A stretch of DNA of 64,000 nucleotides, from assembly GCF_026745355.1 (NCBI RefSeq), contig NC_079204.1, positions 5,637,103 through 5,701,102 of the forward strand, written 5' to 3'. A program made the position numbers and the translations under genes. The stretch comes from Beta vulgaris subsp. vulgaris. Its lineage: Eukaryota; Streptophyta; Magnoliopsida; Caryophyllales; Amaranthaceae. The first letter of the stretch is position 1. Each line of letters starts with the position of its first letter. Shown in pieces: positions 29,401-41,475 of the stretch. The notes under the pieces were generated by a model. That model searched no databases and was not told the DNA's origin. It saw only the letters and a program-made list of their open reading frames with translations.

Positions 29401-32132
29401 CATTAGCAGGAGTTGAAATGTTATCAGTATTGGCATTTATCTAATGATCCACCAACGTCATTAGGGGTTTTATCTAATAAATTGATCGTGCAATTAGAAG
29501 TTTTTTCTTTGTTTTTCTATTCAATTCTAAATATACGTCTCGATTCTAGTTTTGTGTGGATTTTAATATTTTATATATGAATTCTTTTCAAAAATTAATA
29601 AAAATTCTGGTTTTTTTTTTAGCCGTGCTTTAGAGAAATTTCCCGCCTTTAAAACACATCATCTATTATAAAATTCATCATTATGGCTCCATATTCACAT
29701 GAAATCAACAATCGTAATAAGCCTAATTATACAAACTAACTCTTCATGATTTAAAATTAAAGGTACATATTAATAAATAATACTATCTCTAAAAAAAAAA
29801 GACACATTTACGGCCTAAATTGTACTCGGTTTACTTTAGACTTTTAGTTAGCGTTCAGTGCTAGAGCATAGCAGGGGGATCCTCAACCTACAATCAATTG
29901 TTGTTATTGTGTGATCTGGTTTAAGCAAAACGTCTAGATCGTAAGCAGAATCGCAAGGCTGGTAGGACTGCATTAGGATTGGACAAGATCGTAACATGAT
30001 CGAAGTAGAGTTGGACGATCCTGTTTATCACTTAGATTGTTGCATGATCGATCAGGATCAAAGTAGGATCAGTCACCATTGGTCAGAATTAGTTAGGATC
30101 AAAACATCCTACTTCTTTACTTATTGAAATGATTCCTAAAGCAACAAACATTTTCTTTAAGCCTAATAAATGATAACCGAACTTCATAAACGCAAATTTT
30201 TCTCTTCTCTAATCTTTATGACTATTGTGAAGCCATATTAACTTTTAAAATATCAATATTATGAGAGAAAAACTAGGGATTTAGCATCCATATTGTTTAA
30301 AAGATGTGTATTTATTCATTTGAAAGCATTTTTGTTACTCTTTTTTTGCAATTTGCTAGGATATTACGATCCTACGATCCTATTCGATCATACCTCCTCT
30401 ATCAATCTAAAAAGGGATCCCGATCCTAATAACCTTGACACCGTCCCATTATCCCGAGCCAACTCGACTTTTCAATTCATCTTACAATTCATCTTACATG
30501 TGTTTTGCAATAAGTGTCATCTAATCTTGATCCATTATTCATCTCACTCATTATTATTTACAACCACTAAACTATTTCCTCATTTTACACCTAGAATACT
30601 AATAAATATCTCCCACTGCAACCATTTCCTTCTTGTCAAACATATAATACATCTGGACCACAAGTCATTTCACTAGATCTCATGATAAACCAAAATTCCA
30701 ACTACAAGAAAAAAAAAAACAGAAGATAATAAGTACACATCTTAGTTTTTAAAATCTTTATATCAGTATATGTGACCAAATCTCCAACTGAAAAAAAATT
30801 CTATTAAATCAGGGTTTTTTCAATCCAACTTGTCTCATCCACCCTCTATATTATGCTATAATATTGTATGTATCACCATCACACATGCATAAAATTAGTA
30901 CTATTTTACTAAAAGAAGACTCAGAATATGAAGAATTGAAGATGGCTACAACCCAACTTCAATCTTTGTTGGAAAGAGAACTTTATGACCATTGCATTTG
31001 CCTTCAACTTTAATAAAAGATTCAAGAAAATATGGCACTTCATACCACTTTCCACAATTGAAAAGCTATATATATAATTGTAAGTTAAGTCAACCAACCA
31101 CCCAAAAAAGAGAACTTAAGCTTTCATTACTTATAAGTTCTTGTTTCCTTCTTCAAATGGACTTGTTAATATTGACTAGTGATTAATTAGATAAGATCTA
31201 GGAAACTACTTATTAACTTATATATTATGCATGCATGCTTCAATATCTTTGAACTTTGAGATTATTTGTCTTATCATTTTATATTATTTTTTTCTTCCCA
31301 ACAACCCCCCACACTCACCTCTCCAACAACAAAGGATGTGTAAGTGTGTAACTTTTATGCTCACGTGATTGGTACGTTGCTGTCATGAATTGCAGTCAGC
31401 TTGTAAGAGAGATTAAGCTCTCACTAATCTTGCTTAACTAAACAGCAAAGCACATGATTATGCAGTGCTAAGTAATGGAAACTTCTTTATTTTATTTGAA
31501 GATAATGATCTTTAACCAAAACCAATGCTCAAAGCACTTAATCACATGATTATGCATTGTGTTAGGGTGTATTTTTTTTTTTAATAAGTTAGGTGCAGAT
31601 ATCTATGCAACCAATGGTACTTTAAACTGCATTGTCTAACTTATTTTTTGTTTTTCTCATGCATGTTGCCACTTTCTCTACCTACTTTATATAACAATAG
31701 TCTATATACTACTATATAAGTAGAATTACAAGAGTCAAGAAGTTAAATTATGGGTACAATGTGCATGCAATTATGTACTGCTACTATTTCTGAGTTTAGG
31801 GGAGTAGCCATTCTATGTCCATCTCCCGAGGCTTAGATGTTTGTGTGAGTTGTTGTTGGGCATGGCCGCATGGGTTGAAGCACTGAGAGAGGATGAACCC
31901 ATGATGATTATAGAGCCTTTTAGTTTAGAAATATTTGGTACTTCAATGAGAGTTAACTCGGGAATTCAAGGGCATATATACGTGACCAAATTGCGACGCA
32001 GTAAGTATGTGTAGGTTTCAATCTGTCATGTTTAAAGACAATGATATACTTTTCTTCATTGTATATATTCAGTTGCTCTCTTATTGTCAGATTGTCAAAC
32101 CCAATTAAATTACTAAAATTTTCTTCTGGTTT
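29401..32132. other. Intergenic; GATC-rich stretch at 29870-30430
   Basis: No gene is seen. Bases 29870-30110 and 30360-30430 are dense in AGGATC and GATCCTA motifs in opposite orientations, which suggests the arms of an old inverted-repeat transposon, but exact ends and duplications could not be found. The rest is AT-rich. Confidence 0.4.
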
Positions 32133-32305
32133 AACTTCAACGGTTTTTTCACCAAGTATCCCGAATTTTCAGAAAACTCATTAGGTACCCTCGCACTTTT
32201 TAAAATACACGGAACGTGCCTCATTTTAAAGGTAATAAATCTAAATACCCTTTAGGACTAACCGTGGTTAACTTTGTTAGTCATTAATCCTAATTTTTTA
32301 TTATC

Positions 32306-32388
32306 AATCCTAATCCTAACCCTAACCCTTATCCTAACTCCTAACCCCTAACCCTAAACCTAAACCCTAATTAACCCTAACCCTAACC
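32306..32388. repeat. Interstitial telomere-like repeats (left arm)
   Basis: Irregular CCTAACCCTAACCC and CCCTAAACC motifs, close to the plant telomere unit CCCTAAA but not a pure array. Confidence 0.8.
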
Positions 32389-32625
32389 ATCAATCCACCA
32401 CCCACCCTCCCACCAGTCCACCTTCCCTACCCCAACGCAGCCCCTCACCCTCACACCCCCCCCCCCTCTTCAATTCGATTTCTTCTTCCTTTTGTATTTC
32501 AATTTGAAGCTCCCCGTACATTTGGATAGGTTGTTTCACAAAAATTAAAGGGGTTGGGGTGCTGCATGGTGGGGGTGGGGGATGCATGAGTAGGGCGGTG
32601 GAGGGGTGGTGGTTGCGTGGTGGTG

Positions 32626-32694
32626 GGGTTAGGGTAGGGTTACAAGTTAGAGGTTAGGGTTTAGTTAGGTTAATAAGGGCTATTTAGGGTTAAG
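32626..32694. repeat. Interstitial telomere-like repeats (right arm)
   Basis: GGTTAGGGTAGGGTT, AGGTTAGGGTTTAG and TTTAGGGTTAAG motifs: the inverted counterpart of the left-arm stretch. Confidence 0.8.
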
Positions 32695-32843
32695 ACTATC
32701 AGAGTTAACTATTGTTAGTCATTCAGGACATGTGAATGTATTACCAAGAAAATGAGGGGTACACCGTGTATTTTGAAAAGTGTGAGGGTATCTCGTGAAT
32801 AAACCGAAAACTCGTGGGTATTTGGTGAAAAAACCGTAACTTC

Positions 32844-33309
32844 TAAATACTTTTCTATAATAGTTTACTTTTGAGTTTGTCTTAGGTGTAACATGTTATA
32901 CCACAACTTACTGTGTAATATGCATCATCACATGTACTTCAACAAGAATGACATTGACTATACAAATTATGATGTAACAATTACACCCAAGAATTTGAGT
33001 TTATTGTTAAGGATCTTTAACTTTTTCATACATGACTTAGCTTCTCTACATTCTTTATAACTTTTTATTCGATTTATTTGACTAACAGTAATTTGAATAA
33101 ACGAGACTACGGATACAAATTTTTATGACGATATATTATTACTTCAAGTATTACTAATTATTTAAAATCTTATTTATATAATTCCCTTAAAATATTATCA
33201 TACTTCTAATTTAAGTAAAATAATTATTTTCCTGTCTATTATATCACTCCTATTTTTCTGTCTATCATACTATCAACTTATCCAGTTACAGTTAAGAGTA
33301 TAATCCACA
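32844..33309. other. Intergenic, nothing recognised
   Basis: AT-rich, with no supported feature. Confidence 0.4.
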
Positions 33310-33428
33310 TGTGAGTTGGAAAAATAGAATTGTTCCATATTAAAGAATTAGATAGAGAAAGACTAACATATAGATTGGTAGGTTACTCCATCTATCACCA
33401 ATTAGTTTTAGGATGGAACTCTGCCAAC
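33310..33428 (+). repeat. Fragment of a short LTR (same family as 39720-39901)
   Basis: Contains GGTTACTCCATCTATCACCAATTAGTTTTAGGATGGAACTC, close to the TRIM-like LTR at 39720. It is interrupted on its right side by the hAT-type element at 33437. Confidence 0.55.
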
Positions 33429-33436
33429 CTTGTATG

Positions 33437-33820
33437 CAGAGATGGGCATGGGACGGTCCGACTCGGCCTTTGAGCTTGCTCTGTTGCCCGCTATGTGGGT
33501 CGCGGGCCTGCCACGGTCAAGAAAGTTTATTACAGGCCCGACCTAGCACGAGCCTGACTATATGGGCCGTGAGCCGACCAACCGATCGAACGCTCTTCTT
33601 TTTTTTAGATAAAAACAGCCAAGAATAAAAAAAAAACATAAAGTGTGGGACAAACCCGTAGAAGGCACGAGCCAGACCCACAGGCATGTGGGTCTAGGCC
33701 GTGGACAAAATTTGAAAGCATGGCATGACTCGCCACTCATGGCATCCGGCTTGGCCCAGCCCGCCATTCCCCTAATCCCGTGGGCCGAGCCTGCGAACAA
33801 GACCGGTCCATGCCTAATTA
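33437..33820. mobile_element. Non-autonomous hAT-type element
   Basis: A perfect 8-bp duplication, CTTGTATG, flanks it (33429-33436 and 33821-33828), the size made by hAT transposases. The left end CAGAGATGGGCATGG and the right end CCATGCCTAATTA form imperfect inverted repeats. The interior is rich in GGGCC/GGCCC motifs and encodes no transposase. Confidence 0.82.
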
Positions 33821-33828
33821 CTTGTATG

Positions 33829-34756
33829 TGCTTAAACTTTTCTCTAGTGTGGACTTGCGTTAGGACTAATGAAATTATCATGGTATGAAAACCAACAATC
33901 TTGGCCCATTATAAAATACCAGATGGAATTGATATCCATACCCAGCCCTAATATGAAACTTTTACGTATTTACTTTGTAACTGCAAGCCATTATCTTCAC
34001 TAATTTAGCATTTTATGTGGACATTCTTCAAAAAGCTACTATTAGTTCTCCTACTTCGTCATGTAACAAACTAAAACAATCAAATAATGATTTAAAGTAG
34101 TATAATTTTGGTATAAATAATGTATCGCACGTACATTTAAACCTGGAGTATACTAGAACGCACCTTGAACAATCTTTTTTTCTTGTAATGGGTCCACAAC
34201 TCCACATTAATGTACAAATTTTCCAAAAGCATCAATCACATGCCAACTCGTTTAGGTTGCGACAAGTCTTAAGTTATAAAGTAAAAAAGTTGAATACTTG
34301 GCATGCAAGGAACTTTTCTAGCTCCTTCACCACTTTAAATTGCTCAAAGTTGGTCGACGAAATTACTCCTTAAGAATATAACTTTTCATAATTTCTAGCT
34401 TTCAATTTCCTTTCCTTTTATGTAGTGTATGAAAATTGGAATGTGATGAAGATATTAAGCCTTAAAAGTTACAACGAAGCTTTAAAACATTCTCCAAGAC
34501 TTTTATCGATTAAGTGAGGGGTGTAACCGTGTAAGGAAAATCAAATGCCAAGTCCCGTCGACAATGTTCATTATACATTCAAACATACCGTGTTAATGTT
34601 ATATGATTTGAGATAACTCGAAACGAGTTTAATATAACATTGACTATATCATGCGCAAGTACACCTAATCGAGTATAAAATAATCAATATGATGAATCTT
34701 GTCTATATATTCAAGGACTTTACTACATATTAATTAATAAATTAATTAGCATAATG
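33829..34756. other. Intergenic, nothing recognised
   Basis: AT-rich, with no supported feature. Confidence 0.4.
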
Positions 34757-34769
34757 ACATGCCGCTGTT

Positions 34770-34896
34770 CAAAACCAATGATGTCGTGGCCTAATGGTTA
34801 AGATTGAAGTGCTGTGAACGATAGGTCACATGTTCGAATCCTCGTCCCCTTCTTTGTACTTTGTACTGCCTTCGTGACTCATATAGATGAAAAAGA
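34770..34896 (+). mobile_element. Short tRNA-derived SINE
   Basis: An A box (TGGCCTAATGGTTAAGA) and a B box (ATGTTCGAATCC) are about 40 bases apart. The element ends in an A-rich tail and is flanked by ACATGCC(G/A)CTGTT at 34757-34769 and 34897-34909. It is about 127 bases long, shorter than the other SINEs in the window. Confidence 0.82.
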
Positions 34897-34909
34897 ACAT
34901 GCCACTGTT

Positions 34910-36853
34910 AAAATGGTTCTTCTAAGTGATAGCGATGATAACTACCCAACAAAACTAGATAAAACATTTGTAAAGTTAATTTTATAAACAAAGTTACTCT
35001 AATCTAAAGAAACTTTCAAAATTTACTGCAGAGATGCACATTCTTTTCTTGTAAAAAGAGGTTTGCTTGATGGGTAAGTGAAGGGTTTTAATCACCAAAA
35101 TAGCCGGCAACTCTGAATTGGAGGATCTTCTTAGGGTCCTTTCCCTTTGTTTATATTTGTAAAGTTAGCACAATATGAGTAAAGCATAATACACCCCCCT
35201 TTTCCACTATAAAAACTATAGGGCCACCAAAAAAGCACTAATCTTCAATAAAACATTATTATACTAGGAGTATTAAAGTTAGAATGTGCATTCAATTAGT
35301 TTTCTTGCCAAAAAGTTAGGTTTTACGATGTTAACATTTGACATATGACAACGTCCATTTTTTGAACATAAAATAAAATTAGTGACAATGACATGATTTA
35401 GGTAGAGGTGGACATACAAATTAAAGAAATATTTGTTATTAATGTAAATTGTTAATGCCCTACACAATAATAAACTATAAGATTCCATATCAATGAACTA
35501 AAAACAAGTGAAGTCATACTAGTTCCGTCCTAGCCACACAAAACGTATTGTCTTGCAATCGAAGTTTGAGTTAGATTTATGACTGTATTTTTATTTTATT
35601 AGTAAACCATATATTGATGAAGAGTTGTCAAAGGCTCAACTCAACCAAAAGTTTAAACTGATAGTTGAGGTTCCAGGTTGGCGCTAAATATTGAGGTCCT
35701 AGGAATAGATTTATACTCTATCAAGAGTGAATGTGGGTCTAAAATGTAAAAAAATACTAAAGAAAAATCAAGTATAAATAGAATGGAGCAAAGAATTTGG
35801 GACAATCCAGAAAGAAAAATGTGTAAATTAATTAAAGATTATGAAACAAAAAAAAGTACTACATTGACAAGTCACGGCAATATATAAGAGAAACTATTTG
35901 AGACATTACTATTAGAGAAATCTTCAAAGATTTTAACTTTTAGAAATAATTAATTAAGCACAAAATCTTTATTGTCTCTAACCATTTTATATTTTAGAAC
36001 CTATTTAATTTTCTCTTTACGGGTTTCCTAAAACCCTCAATTATGAACACTGTTGCTCCTTATAACTATTAAAACGAAACACCTCTGTTCGTTCATAAGA
36101 GTAAGTAAAACATATCATGGCATCGGGGATTGGCATACACTTAAATGGAAGAGAAAGCTAGAGATACTTGTGGTCACTAGCTATATAAGGATGTATGCCA
36201 TGCATCCACTCTATAGAAATTTTTTACAATTTAAATTTCAAGTAAAACAATTGGAAATTTGTCTTTGGTTAAGTGACTTTTTTTATATAGAGATTATATG
36301 ATATGATGAGTTGTTTTTACATGTATTTCTCAACTTAGCCACTCAAGAACGATGCCAACAATACAATGAGATGTCCTTTTTCGGCAGCCTTTGTAACCTA
36401 CCGTATTTGTTCGTGATACATGTGCTTTTATTTGGTACTGCCTGCACTGCTGCTTGGATGCATGCTTTATATATAATATGCTTCTAATTGTGACAATCAA
36501 AATTTACTAACTTCAAGATGTGGGATAAAAACTTAAATAAACCGTATGCATTTATATTTCCTATTAAGTAGTTATTAGGATGAGTGTTTTTAAGTTTTAC
36601 TCCCTCTTATAACCTATGGTAATAAGATAATTGACCCGGATTTACAAAATGTATATATTTATATTACAAATAAAGCAACATATATAAATTGTAGATAATT
36701 CCATGCATTATTATCTGTGAACATTGGGTAAATTTTATAATTAAAAAACTTGAAATAAAAAAGTATTATAGAGATAGAGTTTACCTTTTCTCTTCTAATA
36801 AATAAATATCATAATATATATCCTATTTTCCTAAAGATTGCAATTTGGAAAAC
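34910..36853. other. Intergenic, nothing recognised
   Basis: AT-rich. A weak TTCCGTCCTAGCCA-like motif near 35522 may be an eroded MITE end, but no partner end is convincing. Confidence 0.4.
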
Positions 36854-36904
36854 AATTATCCTAAATGAACATTTTTTTTTGAAAGAATTATCCTAAATGA
36901 ACAT
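36854..36904 (-). repeat. Duplicated 19-base target around a bare A tail
   Basis: AATTATCCTAAATGAACAT occurs at 36854-36872 and 36886-36904 with only TTTTTTTTGAAAG between them. This is the footprint of a target-primed retroposition in which almost nothing but the A tail was inserted. Confidence 0.65.
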
Positions 36905-37786
36905 AAGTGAAAATTTTAACTTATCGTTGAACTAGAGTTGAAATACATATATATATGGCCGGAATGAGTAGATTAACCAAACAAATATTTGCTACATTTC
37001 TTATGACAAGGAATTTGTCATCAAAAGTACAAAATTATATATGAGTACATTTTTATCAATTATAATATTTGAACAAAATTCTTTTTTTTAGGAGAATTAA
37101 GTGCTCGAAATACATTATTTTGTGTCTTCCATACATGTAAGAACTCACTGAAAACATTGGTCATCAGTTTCAATACTAGTTTTACATTTTACATAAATTT
37201 CGAATGATTAATTTTTGCTTAAACTTTTTATAAATTGACAAAAACAATACAAAACAAATTGTCTCCTTAATTATATAAAGCACGTAACAATCATCAAAAC
37301 TATAATATTTTTTCATAATATGAATAATATAATTGAATCTGTTTCACACGTGTTAGCTTTTCATTAGGTTGATGCAAAAGCATATACATGTACTTCTATA
37401 AAATATATGAATTCCCAAACATAAGTACACATCTCCGATATACCACTGTTAATTTACTCTCCTCTTTTTTCTTTTTAGAATGAATGATTGAACCAAAATA
37501 CCTTTGTTGTGGAAAATTTACCCTCAATATTTCTACCTTCTGAATTCTGATTGATCCAAAAAATAAATGTACTGATCAAAAAAGTGAAAAAGTAGTAAAA
37601 TCCATAGATCTAGAGATTCCTGGGGGGCAGCAACGCATCTTTCCTACTCGTTAAGACCCTTTTCCAGATCAGCATCACATGCTGACACTTATATTCAATT
37701 TGCACATACAGACATTATGATTTGTGGGATACACGACATGCCCACTATCAATGTATACTACAACTATAATAAATTAAGTTTAATAC
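36905..37786. other. Intergenic, nothing recognised
   Basis: AT-rich, with no supported feature. Confidence 0.4.
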
Positions 37787-37788
37787 TA

Positions 37789-37838
37789 CTTCCTCCATTT
37801 CGTTTTAAACGCCACAAAATAAAAGGAAACGGAGGAAG
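37789..37838. mobile_element. Minimal Stowaway-like MITE
   Basis: A 50-base near-palindrome (CTTCCTCCATTTCGTTTTAAA on the left, AAAAGGAAACGGAGGAAG on the right) with TA on both sides. It is little more than two Stowaway ends back to back. Confidence 0.75.
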
Positions 37839-37840
37839 TA

Positions 37841-39000
37841 TAATATAAGCTTGTTGTTATTTAACTTTTAAACCATCACAATTGTATTAGCGGGTAAAGA
37901 AGTTGTTCTAATTTTACGAAAGTAGTAGAACTCGAGTCCTAACATTAATTAGTAGATAATGTATGTTTCGGATCTAACTCATCTTAAATTCGAATTAGTT
38001 GGAATCAGTAGGCTCTATATTTAAGATGGTATATCGGCTCTTTTTATGTAAATGCTACTATGTGTTAGTTAACAAAGAAACCAAAGTGGTCCTTACAAAT
38101 AAAGATACTTATATAATTAAGTACATCCTTTGTAGTATCTACATTAGTTTATAACTTCATGTATGGTTTTTTAATCTTGTTTGGCCACAAACTTTAGAAT
38201 CTATTTGTGTAAATAAATGAGCAAGATGCTTGAATGAATTGGTTCTAAGCAAGAATTAAGGTGAATTTAGTATTGTTAATATATTATTATGCCTCTTATG
38301 GCCTGTGAGAACATATTATAGTATGACATCAGACATAACCATTGTACTTTGAGTGTTTTTAACTATTTGTCGTTATGGTTGATTCTTGTATAAACTTGCA
38401 TTTGCGTAAATTTAATACCACTCTTGCTTGTTCAGTGACTTTTAAGATATTTACAAGCCGCCTTGACTTTGTCGTTGGTGTATAAGGGCTTTGCCATGCT
38501 TTTAAGAGGTCATGTTAATGCCGCACAATAAATTTAACCATATACTTTGGCTCTTATACACTATTTTATGACACCAAATGACATGATCCGAAATTGGTAA
38601 CAAATGTCTTTTTACATAAATATTAACGAAAGAAGAGAGAGTAAGATGTGATCCAATTGTTCATAGTTTTTGCTTGTGAAGTAGTTAAAGTGAGGATAAA
38701 ATGGTTAAAGTGTCCCAACATCTTTACCAAGAAAGGAAATGTTGCATGTAAATAAAAACACATATAAAAAAAATTATTACAACTAAAAAAACAAAAAAAA
38801 AGTATTTATTGTACACTATTTTATGATTCCAAATGACATAACTTGAATACTATTAGGTCAAAGTTAATTCGTTTTGAGTTGATAATAGTGGGCTAAGTCT
38901 AACTCCTTTAAATCCTTTTGCAACTTCAAGGTAATCAATCCGTCTTGTGCGGATAGTGTGGACCAGGCCTAGACACGTGCCCCACTACAAACTAGTCACT
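37841..39000. other. Intergenic, nothing recognised
   Basis: AT-rich, with no supported feature. Confidence 0.4.
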
Positions 39001-39089
39001 TCCACTTTCCAAAATCCGCGCGATTTTCTCTCTCTTCAATATGATTCTCTCGCCCTAAAATTTTAACAAAAACAGTTGTTCAGAACAAA

Positions 39090-39465
39090 CATACACTATA
39101 TCATTTTAGAATACACTATAACATGTCAAAATACATGCACTATCATGTCAAACACTATAATGATCGATGATGATATATAATTTTATGTAATATATAAATA
39201 AACTACACTATAACATTTCAAACTACACTATATTATGTCAAAACACAGTATATCATGCAACACTATCATGTCAAAAAATACAGCAAAACACTATCATGTC
39301 AAAATACACTATATCATTTCAAAATACACTATAATACTATATCATGTCAATATACACTATAACATGCAACACTATCATGCCAAAAAACTCAGCGAAACAC
39401 TATGATTTTAAAATACACTATATTATTTTAAAATACACTATATTATTTTAAAAATACACTATCGG
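39090..39465. repeat. Minisatellite of an AAAATACACTATAACATGTC-like unit
   Basis: Some 15 or more degenerate copies of a 19-22 base unit (ATACACTAT followed by ATCATG/TTC and an A run) fill the stretch. The flanks (39003-39050 and 39480-39545) share weak inverted similarity, both with CTTTCC, CGCG and TCTCTCTC on the same relative strand. The minisatellite could therefore be the interior of a MULE-like inverted-repeat element. Confidence 0.8.
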
Positions 39466-39719
39466 GAGAGTGAAGTAATCAGAGAAGAGAGAAGTTACCA
39501 AGAGAGAAAAAAGAGCGGAAGATTGAACGCGGCAAAAACGGAAAGTTGTAATCATTGAAACTTACATGAGATGGATGCATCTTATAACTAGATTCTGAAC
39601 AAATCTTGCGGCTATGCATCACGATTCTGATCTTGACTCTTTTTCCCCCTATTTCTTTTTTATACAAGTCACGTGGCCTTCTGTTGAAACCCATTGAAAG
39701 CCTACTTGTGACTTGTGAG

Positions 39720-40083
39720 TGTCCCACATTAAAGAAATAGGAGAGATTGTTACACTTTATAAAGTAGAGGGGTTACTCCTACTATCACCAATTGCTTTTA
39801 GTATGGAACCTCCTTTGGGTTTATAAAGCTAGTAGACCAAATCTCTCCTCCTCTTTATTCGGGTCACCCAGGCTTGTTTCGTATTGTTTCTAAATTTAAC
39901 ATGGTAATATTAGAGTCCGGGTTGCAGGTCTCGTCTAAACTGGGTATTTGATCGCTATTGGATAAAGACCGGTCCTCTGAATTTCTAAGGACACTCACAT
40001 TGGAGAAATAGGAGAGATTGTTACACTTTATAAAATAGAGGAGTTACTCCTACTATCACCAATTGATTTTAGTATGAAATCTC
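39720..40083 (+). mobile_element. TRIM-like retroelement (short LTR, PBS, truncated second LTR)
   Basis: LTR1 (39720-39901, TGTCCCACATT...AACA) is followed at once by TGGTAATATTAGAGTC, a decayed initiator-Met primer-binding site. After about 85 bases a second copy starts near 39990 (CACATTGGAGAAATAGGAGAG...) and matches LTR1 closely until about 40083, where it is cut off. With a 182-base LTR and no coding interior, the layout is that of a terminal-repeat retrotransposon in miniature. Confidence 0.75.
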
Positions 40084-40838
40084 ACAATCAAATAATGTAC
40101 ACTTCTGAATTCTAATGAAGAAATCCATATACTAGTTTATTTTGAAAAAAAAAATTCAAAGCACCACGCTAAGTGATGTTTTTCATCAAATTTGAGTTAA
40201 GGCAGATTTCTAATAACTTATGACAAAGCATCAAATATTACTCAAAAAAAGTAAAAGTAATCTTATATATGTCTTATACAAGTTTTTGCCTAAAGTTTTT
40301 CCTCATCAAAGAAGAATTCTCTCATGCCAACAAAAGGAAATTAAAGATGGAGAAAAATAATACTATCAAATAATGTGTGCGTCAACGTATTACATCTACC
40401 ATACATGCATCCTTTTCCTCCCTTCTTTTCAACTATTCTTCCTCTTTCCTTAATTACTACGTACCTTGATTTTGTATCAATATTATTTCTTTCTTTATCA
40501 AAATAAGGAAAGCAGCTTTTTGTAACTGCATGCATCTAAGTTCATATCGTATAATACGTGTGGACGTACGTGCCAATAATATCAAAACCTTTACTGCAAA
40601 CAAATATTGCATAGCTTATAGCATGGAATCTAATGTTACAATATGTCGTTCATTGATCATTGTTCAATAAAAAAACAAGAAAAGAGCTTAGAGAATAGAG
40701 AGTGGGGATGGCTTTCGGTATTAGAGGAGTTTGCAACACGTATCTTAGGCCTTAGCTTGAATCTTTTTCCAAATAGCTAGTAGTTTTAGTGCGGAAAGTT
40801 GAAACGTCTATATATCTTTCTATTTATATCAATATATT
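40084..40838. other. Intergenic, nothing recognised
   Basis: AT-rich, with no supported feature. Confidence 0.4.
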
Positions 40839-40839
40839 A

Positions 40840-41104
40840 CTTCCTTTCGTCTATAATATAATGTTCGTTTCTTTTTTATACCGGTAAGATGGACCTTTCA
40901 TCTTCGATAAGATATTTTTCATTCCTTATTAATAAGAAATAAAAAAAAGTTGATATTATGAAACTACACGTTGGGGGTGAATCTAACAAGATCCTACATG
41001 AGTAGTTTTTTTTATATATATTATTAATGAAAATATTTGGTCAAAAATTCTAGATTTTGACCAACCAAAAATGAAATAAGTATTATACTATGAAATGTAG
41101 AGAG
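40840..41104. mobile_element. Stowaway-like MITE
   Basis: Left end CTTCCTTTCGTCTATAATATAATG and right end GTATTATACTATGAAATGTAGAGAG are inverted repeats, with TA outside each (40838-40839 and 41105-41106). Confidence 0.65.
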
Positions 41105-41106
41105 TA

Positions 41107-41473
41107 TTAGACACGTGGAAGATTATCGGATTCAGCACGTGGACATTGAGTTGGCACCATGTGAACTCTCACGTGGCATTCGTTCTTTTTTTTTTATGCC
41201 AACGGAAATAATGCAAGAGGTTTCGATCCTTTTATATTTTAGATTGTGAATTTATAATTCTAGCACCAAATCAAACCAACTTTTTCTAATCAAAGCGCAA
41301 TTTTATTTACTAATAAAATGGAAAGATATTAAAATAAACAATAAAATACTTATCACTTATAGGGAACGACAAAATCCTAAGTCTACGCCAATAGAGATGA
41401 AAGAAAGACAAAGCAAAAGAAAGCTGGTGGAATTGTATGTTAACTTTTAAATAACATAAATAACGCATTAATA
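41107..41473. other. Intergenic; repeated CACGTGG motifs
   Basis: Bases 41110-41175 hold three ACGTGG motifs (G-box core). No gene is adjacent, so a regulatory role is not supported. The rest shows nothing. Confidence 0.35.
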
Positions 41474-41475
41474 TA

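Larger units (their letters stand above)
32140..32837. mobile_element. Foldback/long-TIR element with telomere-like repeats in both arms
   Basis: The left end ACGGTTTTTTCACCAAGTA and right end TTTGGTGAAAAAACCGT begin inverted repeats that can be followed for more than 100 bases each, and more loosely to the middle near 32490. AACTTC stands just outside both ends. Each arm holds a degenerate plant-telomere-like stretch: CCCTAA type at 32306-32388, TTAGGG type at 32626-32694. The central arms are C-rich on the left and G-rich on the right. No ORF is credible. It may be a MULE-type foldback element; the superfamily is not certain. Confidence 0.75.

Noticed and set aside
32306..32388. Chromosome end or fusion point marked by telomere repeats
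   Set aside because: The repeats are short and irregular and mirrored within a 700-base inverted-repeat element, which explains them better.
32390..32587. Gly/Pro-rich minus-strand ORF
   Set aside because: It reads through the C-rich arm of the foldback element and resembles no protein family.
34788..34860. Possible tRNA gene
   Set aside because: A and B boxes are present, but no cloverleaf can be drawn and the unit is flanked by a target duplication with an A-rich tail, so it is a SINE.
41110..41175. Cluster of ACGTGG motifs as an ABA-response promoter
   Set aside because: No gene starts nearby, and similar motifs occur inside transposons such as the Helitron at 15690.
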